Origin: Rikenellaceae bacterium
Lineage (GTDB): Bacteria; Bacteroidota; Bacteroidia; Bacteroidales; Rikenellaceae
Direction of reading: 5' to 3'
Assembly (NCBI GenBank): GCA_017415005.1
Contig: JAFQJK010000026.1
Span: 1 to 39,590, forward strand
DNA length: 39,590 nt
A program made the translations under genes and the position numbers. Every line of letters starts with the position of its first letter. The first letter of the stretch is position 1. The notes under the pieces are model-generated. The model searched no databases. It was not told the origin of the DNA and worked only from the letters and a program-made list of their open reading frames with translations. This document shows positions 36,230-39,590 of this stretch, in pieces.

Positions 36230-36272
36230 TCCGATCGCGGGCGGCAGAGCACGCCGGCGGCAAGACCCCGAT

Positions 36273-37283
36273 ATGGACAGAAACAATATACGGAACAACG
36301 AGACCGACCTCGAGTTCGAGAACCGGATCCGGCCGCAGGAGCTCGATGCGTTCAGCGGCCAGGAGAAGATCGTCGATAACCTCAAGGTCTTCATCCAGGC
36401 GGCGCTCATGCGCGGCGAGTCGCTCGACCATGTCCTGCTGCACGGCCCTCCGGGCCTGGGCAAGACGACACTGGCGAACATCATCTGCAACGAGATGGGC
36501 GTGGGCCTCAAGGTCTCATCCGGCCCCGTGCTCGACAAGCCGGGCGACCTGGCCGGGCTGCTCACCAACCTCGAGAAGGGCGACGTGCTGTTCATCGACG
36601 AGATACACCGCCTCAGTCCGGTGGTCGAGGAGTATCTATACTCGGCCATGGAGGACTACAAGATCGACATCATGCTCGACAAGGGCCCCAGCGCCCGGTC
36701 GATCCAGATCGAGCTCAACCCGTTCACGCTGATCGGCGCCACGACGCGCAGCGGCCTGCTTACGAGCCCGCTCAGGGCGCGCTTCGGCATCCAGTGCCAC
36801 CTCGAGTACTACGACGCCCCGGTGCTGCGGCGCATCGTCTGCCGCTCGGCGGGTATCCTCGGGATCGGGATCGACGACGACGCCTCGCACGAGATCGCCA
36901 TGCGCAGCCGGGGCACGCCGCGTATCGCCAATGCGCTGCTGCGCCGCGTGCGCGACTTCGCGATGGTCAAGGGCAGCGGCCGCATCGACCTGCCGATCAC
37001 CCGCGTGGCGCTCTCGGCGCTCAACATCGACGGACGCGGGCTCGACCAGATGGACAACCGGATACTCACGACCATCATCCACAAGTTCGGCGGAGGCCCG
37101 GTGGGGATCAATACGATCGCCACGGCTGTGGGCGAGGACGCAGGTACCGTCGAGGAGGTCTACGAGCCGTTCCTGATCAAAGAAGGTTTCCTCAAGCGCA
37201 CGCCCCGCGGCCGCGAGGCGACCGAGCTGGCCTACACCCACCTCGGGATCGCCCGCCCGGCCGCCGAAGGCACGCTGTTCTGA
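36273..37283 (+). CDS. ruvB: Holliday junction branch migration ATPase RuvB
   Basis: AAA+ motor that drives Holliday junction branch migration with RuvA during recombination repair. The start at ATG 36273 ([12 protein letters not shown]) gives 336 residues, standard length. An in-frame extension upstream crosses the promoter and is rejected. Motifs are Walker [10 protein letters not shown] (58-66), Walker B DEIH (109-112), sensor [18 protein letters not shown] near 152-169 with the arginine finger, and the C-terminal winged-helix with RTPRGREAT near 308-316. It is monocistronic and not next to ruvA or ruvC. Confidence 0.97.
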   Translation: MDRNNIRNNETDLEFENRIRPQELDAFSGQEKIVDNLKVFIQAALMRGESLDHVLLHGPPGLGKTTLANIICNEMGVGLKVSSGPVLDKPGDLAGLLTNLEKGDVLFIDEIHRLSPVVEEYLYSAMEDYKIDIMLDKGPSARSIQIELNPFTLIGATTRSGLLTSPLRARFGIQCHLEYYDAPVLRRIVCRSAGILGIGIDDDASHEIAMRSRGTPRIANALLRRVRDFAMVKGSGRIDLPITRVALSALNIDGRGLDQMDNRILTTIIHKFGGGPVGINTIATAVGEDAGTVEEVYEPFLIKEGFLKRTPRGREATELAYTHLGIARPAAEGTLF

Positions 37284-37313
37284 TCCGACAATCGAATCGC
37301 CCCAAGATAAGCC

Positions 37314-37344
37314 AGCCTGCAGATCTCCACTGCAGGCTTCTTTT
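37314..37344 (+). terminator. Intrinsic terminator after ruvB
   Basis: AGCCTGCAG (37314-37322) pairs perfectly with CTGCAGGCT (37330-37338), followed by TCTTTT. Its T tail touches the stop codon of the convergent minus-strand gene. Confidence 0.88.
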
Positions 37345-38110
37345 ATGGATATATGGTATCAGTAAACCAAGTAATACGTTCACGGATTCGTAACGAATCG
37401 AACCGGTCGAGGTCACGTATCTGAAAACGTCTCAGTCGTTTCGAAACACGTTGCCGCCGGAGGCTGTCGAGCGCCTGCCGATATTCGGGGCGCCCTCGGA
37501 AAGCATTGTATTGCCGCTCGCAGAACTCCCGATACTCCGCGACGGTCAGGTCGAGATGGCGTACATATCGGCCGTTACGGACCTCGATAATCAAATGGTT
37601 GTCATGATACGGAGGAGACATGCAATCATCCGGGTCTTCGGGATCGTAACTCAGGTCGATCAGGCCCGTACAACGATCCAGAAAGATCGTGTCCCGATCG
37701 GGATACAGCGCATTGAAGAACGAGTGGGGATGTTTGCCCGGTCGTCGCTCCAACACGGTGTCTCCCGGCGACAGCCACCAATAAACGACATCGACCAGCA
37801 ATAATCTTCCTTGATCGTCGAAAGCATATTTGTAGGCACACTCCGCCCCAACCATTACCGTACTGTCGGATAATGGATAAAAGTGGAAAGCTTTATCGAG
37901 CGCAACGGACCTGACCTGACCCAGCGAATCCTTGTATAAAATAGGGCGGCGGGGTAACGAAGTGAGGAGTTCAGGCGAATCTTTCGGAATACGCCCGATA
38001 CGATAGGCCTGGCCTTGAAATATCAGGGTCGTATCGACAGGATATTTGACGATTACGTAAAATGACTGGAAGAGTAATCCTGCCAAAATCAATAATCCGA
38101 CTTTTTTCAT
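37343..38110 (-). CDS. Unrecognised membrane-anchored or exported protein
   Basis: A 255-residue protein I do not recognise. It begins MKKVGLLILAGLLFQSFYVI, a single hydrophobic segment (about 4-21) with no lipobox and no good signal-peptidase site, so an N-terminal anchor with the rest in the periplasm is likely. The body is rich in Tyr, Trp, Asp and Pro with a beta-like pattern (for example VVYWWLSPGDTV near 108-119), followed by a basic helical tail (about 195-240, with RRQRVSKRLRRFQ). Base composition is close to half GC, visibly lower than the neighbours, which may mean recent acquisition or weak codon selection. It lies 20 bases downstream of the Lrp-like gene on the same strand. Confidence 0.72.
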   Translation of the reverse strand: MKKVGLLILAGLLFQSFYVIVKYPVDTTLIFQGQAYRIGRIPKDSPELLTSLPRRPILYKDSLGQVRSVALDKAFHFYPLSDSTVMVGAECAYKYAFDDQGRLLLVDVVYWWLSPGDTVLERRPGKHPHSFFNALYPDRDTIFLDRCTGLIDLSYDPEDPDDCMSPPYHDNHLIIEVRNGRYVRHLDLTVAEYREFCERQYNAFRGRPEYRQALDSLRRQRVSKRLRRFQIRDLDRFDSLRIRERITWFTDTIYP

Positions 38111-38130
38111 CCTTGCGCATATTACAAGGT

Positions 38131-38607
38131 TTACTCCTCCTCCAGCTCCGGCACCTCGACCTGGCGCGAGAACGCCTCGTTGAGCGAGATGAAGGTCTCG
38201 GTCTGCGTGACGCCGTCGACCTTGGTGATCTTGTCAAAGAGCGTGTGCATCAGGTGCTCGTTGTCGGTGCAGTAGACCTTGACCAGGATATTGTACTTGC
38301 CGGTGATGAAATGGCACTCGACGATCTCGGGAATGGCACGCAGGTGCTCGACCGTCTCGAAGTTGAGCGAGGGATCGACGATGCGGATACCGATGATCGC
38401 GCAGACATCGAAGCCGAGCCGCTTGGGGTTGACCTCAAGGCGCGAGCCGCGGATCGTGCCCGCCTCCTCGAGCTTGCGCACGCGCTGGTGGATCGCCGCG
38501 CCCGAGATACCGCATTCGCGGGCGATCTCGAGAAAGGGCATGCGGGCATTGCGGATCAGGTAGAGCAGGATAGTTCGGTCGACAGCGTCGAGGGTCATTT
38601 TTGCCAT
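38131..38607 (-). CDS. Lrp/AsnC family transcriptional regulator
   Basis: A 158-residue regulator. The start at ATG 38607 (MAKMTLDAVDRTILLYLI) is chosen because the residues before it in the same frame do not fit the family; ATG 38598 is also possible. Residues about 5-60 form the winged helix-turn-helix (LEIARECGISGAAIHQRVRKL), and about 70-145 the ligand-binding RAM domain (IIGIRIVDPSLNFETV). Such proteins sense amino acids as octamers. It lies between kbl upstream and an unknown membrane protein downstream, all on the same strand, so control of threonine/glycine metabolism is a reasonable guess only. Confidence 0.92.
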   Translation of the reverse strand: MAKMTLDAVDRTILLYLIRNARMPFLEIARECGISGAAIHQRVRKLEEAGTIRGSRLEVNPKRLGFDVCAIIGIRIVDPSLNFETVEHLRAIPEIVECHFITGKYNILVKVYCTDNEHLMHTLFDKITKVDGVTQTETFISLNEAFSRQVEVPELEEE

Positions 38608-38707
38608 GGGTTCAGTCTTTCGTTCAGTATGGTTCGGGCGGCCGGGCATCTCCCGGGCGCAGAGTGATCATGTTGGGTACTGCCATCCGCTACGGACACA
38701 GGCAGCG

Positions 38708-39590
38708 CTATTTCAGCACGCCGAGCCTGCGCCCCACCCGGACGAAGGCGGCGATGCAGCGGTCGAGCTCCTCGGGGGTGTGCCCGGCCGACACCTGTAC
38801 GCGGATACGCGCCTGTCCTTTCGGGACGACGGGATAGTAAAAGCCCGTGACGTAGATACCCTCGTCGAGTAACGCCGCGGCAAATTCCTGCGACAGGCGG
38901 GCATCGTAAAGCATCACGGCACAGATGGCCGATTGAGTGGGCTTGATGTCGAACCCGGCGGCGAGCATTCCGCCCCGGAAGTGCTCGACATTGGCTGCAA
39001 GGCGCGTGTGCAGCTCGTCCGACTCGGCGAGCATGCGAAACAGCTCGATCCCCGCGCCGACCACCGCCGGCGGCAGCGAATTGGAGAACAGGTAAGGCCG
39101 CGAACGCTGGCGCAGCAGCTCGACGATCTCGCGGCGCCCGGTGGTGAACCCGCCGATCGCGCCGCCGAAAGCCTTGCCCAGCGTGCCGGTGATGATGTCG
39201 ACCTCGCCGCGAAGGCCGAACAACTCCGTGACGCCGCGCCCCGTAGCGCCCACTACGCCGGCCGAGTGGCACTCGTCGACCATCACCATCGCGTCGTACT
39301 TCACCGCGAGGCGGCATATCTCATCCATCGGGGCGACATTGCCGTCCATCGAGAAGACCCCGTCGGTGACGATCACGCGGAAACGCTGCGCCTGGGCCAG
39401 CTTGAGGCAGTTCTCGAGCTCGTCCATGTCGGCGTTGGCGTATCGGTAACGCTGGGCCTTGCACAGACGCACGCCGTCGATGATCGAGGCGTGGTTGAGC
39501 GCATCGGAGATGATCGCGTCCTGTTCCGAGAGCAGCGGCTCGAACACGCCCCCGTTGGCGTCGAAGCATGCGGCGTAGAGGATCGTCTCC
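38708..39590 (-). CDS. kbl: 2-amino-3-ketobutyrate CoA ligase (glycine C-acetyltransferase), 5' end outside window
   Basis: PLP enzyme of the alpha-oxoamine synthase family that splits 2-amino-3-oxobutyrate with CoA to glycine and acetyl-CoA in threonine breakdown. About 294 C-terminal residues are present; the N-terminal part (roughly 100 residues) lies beyond the window edge. The frame continues unbroken to 39590 with ETILYAACFDANGG. Visible marks are DALNHASIIDG, VDECHSAGVVGATGRG (PLP-ring stacking region) and GTLGKAFGGAIGG, which holds the PLP lysine. Related 8-amino-7-oxononanoate synthases differ in these blocks, but the two are sometimes confused. A 100-base gap separates it from the Lrp-like regulator. 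Confidence 0.92.
   Translation of the reverse strand, partial: ETILYAACFDANGGVFEPLLSEQDAIISDALNHASIIDGVRLCKAQRYRYANADMDELENCLKLAQAQRFRVIVTDGVFSMDGNVAPMDEICRLAVKYDAMVMVDECHSAGVVGATGRGVTELFGLRGEVDIITGTLGKAFGGAIGGFTTGRREIVELLRQRSRPYLFSNSLPPAVVGAGIELFRMLAESDELHTRLAANVEHFRGGMLAAGFDIKPTQSAICAVMLYDARLSQEFAAALLDEGIYVTGFYYPVVPKGQARIRVQVSAGHTPEELDRCIAAFVRVGRRLGVLK

Noticed and set aside
36117-36272. N-terminal extension of RuvB
   Set aside because: The added residues are Pro/Ala/Arg-rich, unlike RuvB, and the promoter at 36222-36229 lies inside them.

Overview
The window looks like chromosomal DNA of a high-GC Bacteroidales, most likely Alistipes or a close Rikenellaceae relative. The grounds are Bacteroidetes-type -7 promoter elements (TAnnTTTG) in front of nearly every transcription unit, few Shine-Dalgarno sequences, GC-rich codon use, and family members of Bacteroidetes type (gpsA-pgi pair, purH-mreB-mreCD-pbp2-rodA order, long PurM, GH172, YugP protease). 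The genus is an inference from style and content, not from a database match.

Layout. 1-640: AT-rich flank, then tRNA-Ser(CGA) and tRNA-Glu(CTC) on the minus strand with their own promoter and terminator. 626-2189: metY behind a Met-rich leader peptide and a terminator, which reads as a transcription attenuator. 2190-3004: gene-poor. 3005-5370: gpsA-pgi (minus). 5548-13557: purH-mreB, a terminator and a 73-bp tandem promoter repeat, then mreC-mreD-pbp2-rodA, the cell-elongation (Rod) module. 13646-16261: PMCA-type Ca2+ ATPase, convergent with gcvT-nhaD (16334-18886, minus). 19248-21916: exported GH172 enzyme, ubiX and efp, with four helically phased repeats between ubiX and efp. 22038-25741: pepP (minus) and tex (plus), divergent from interlocked promoters. 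26168-27671: SDR oxidoreductase and YugP-like protease (minus). 27743-30722: lolC/E-like permease, menG, LEA2-like lipoprotein and SPOR-like protein, apparently one operon. 30821-31024: a tiny Cys-bearing lipoprotein. 31286-34175: purM and a divergent Bacteroidetes-conserved helical-repeat protein. 34646-37283: gdhA and ruvB. 37343-39590: an unrecognised anchored protein, an Lrp/AsnC regulator and the 3' part of kbl (all minus).

Most content is core metabolism and envelope growth. The new-looking material is mainly regulatory: the metY attenuator, the repeated mreC promoter, the phased repeats before efp, and the interlocked pepP/tex promoters. No CRISPR array, transposase, phage gene or recognisable defence system was seen.
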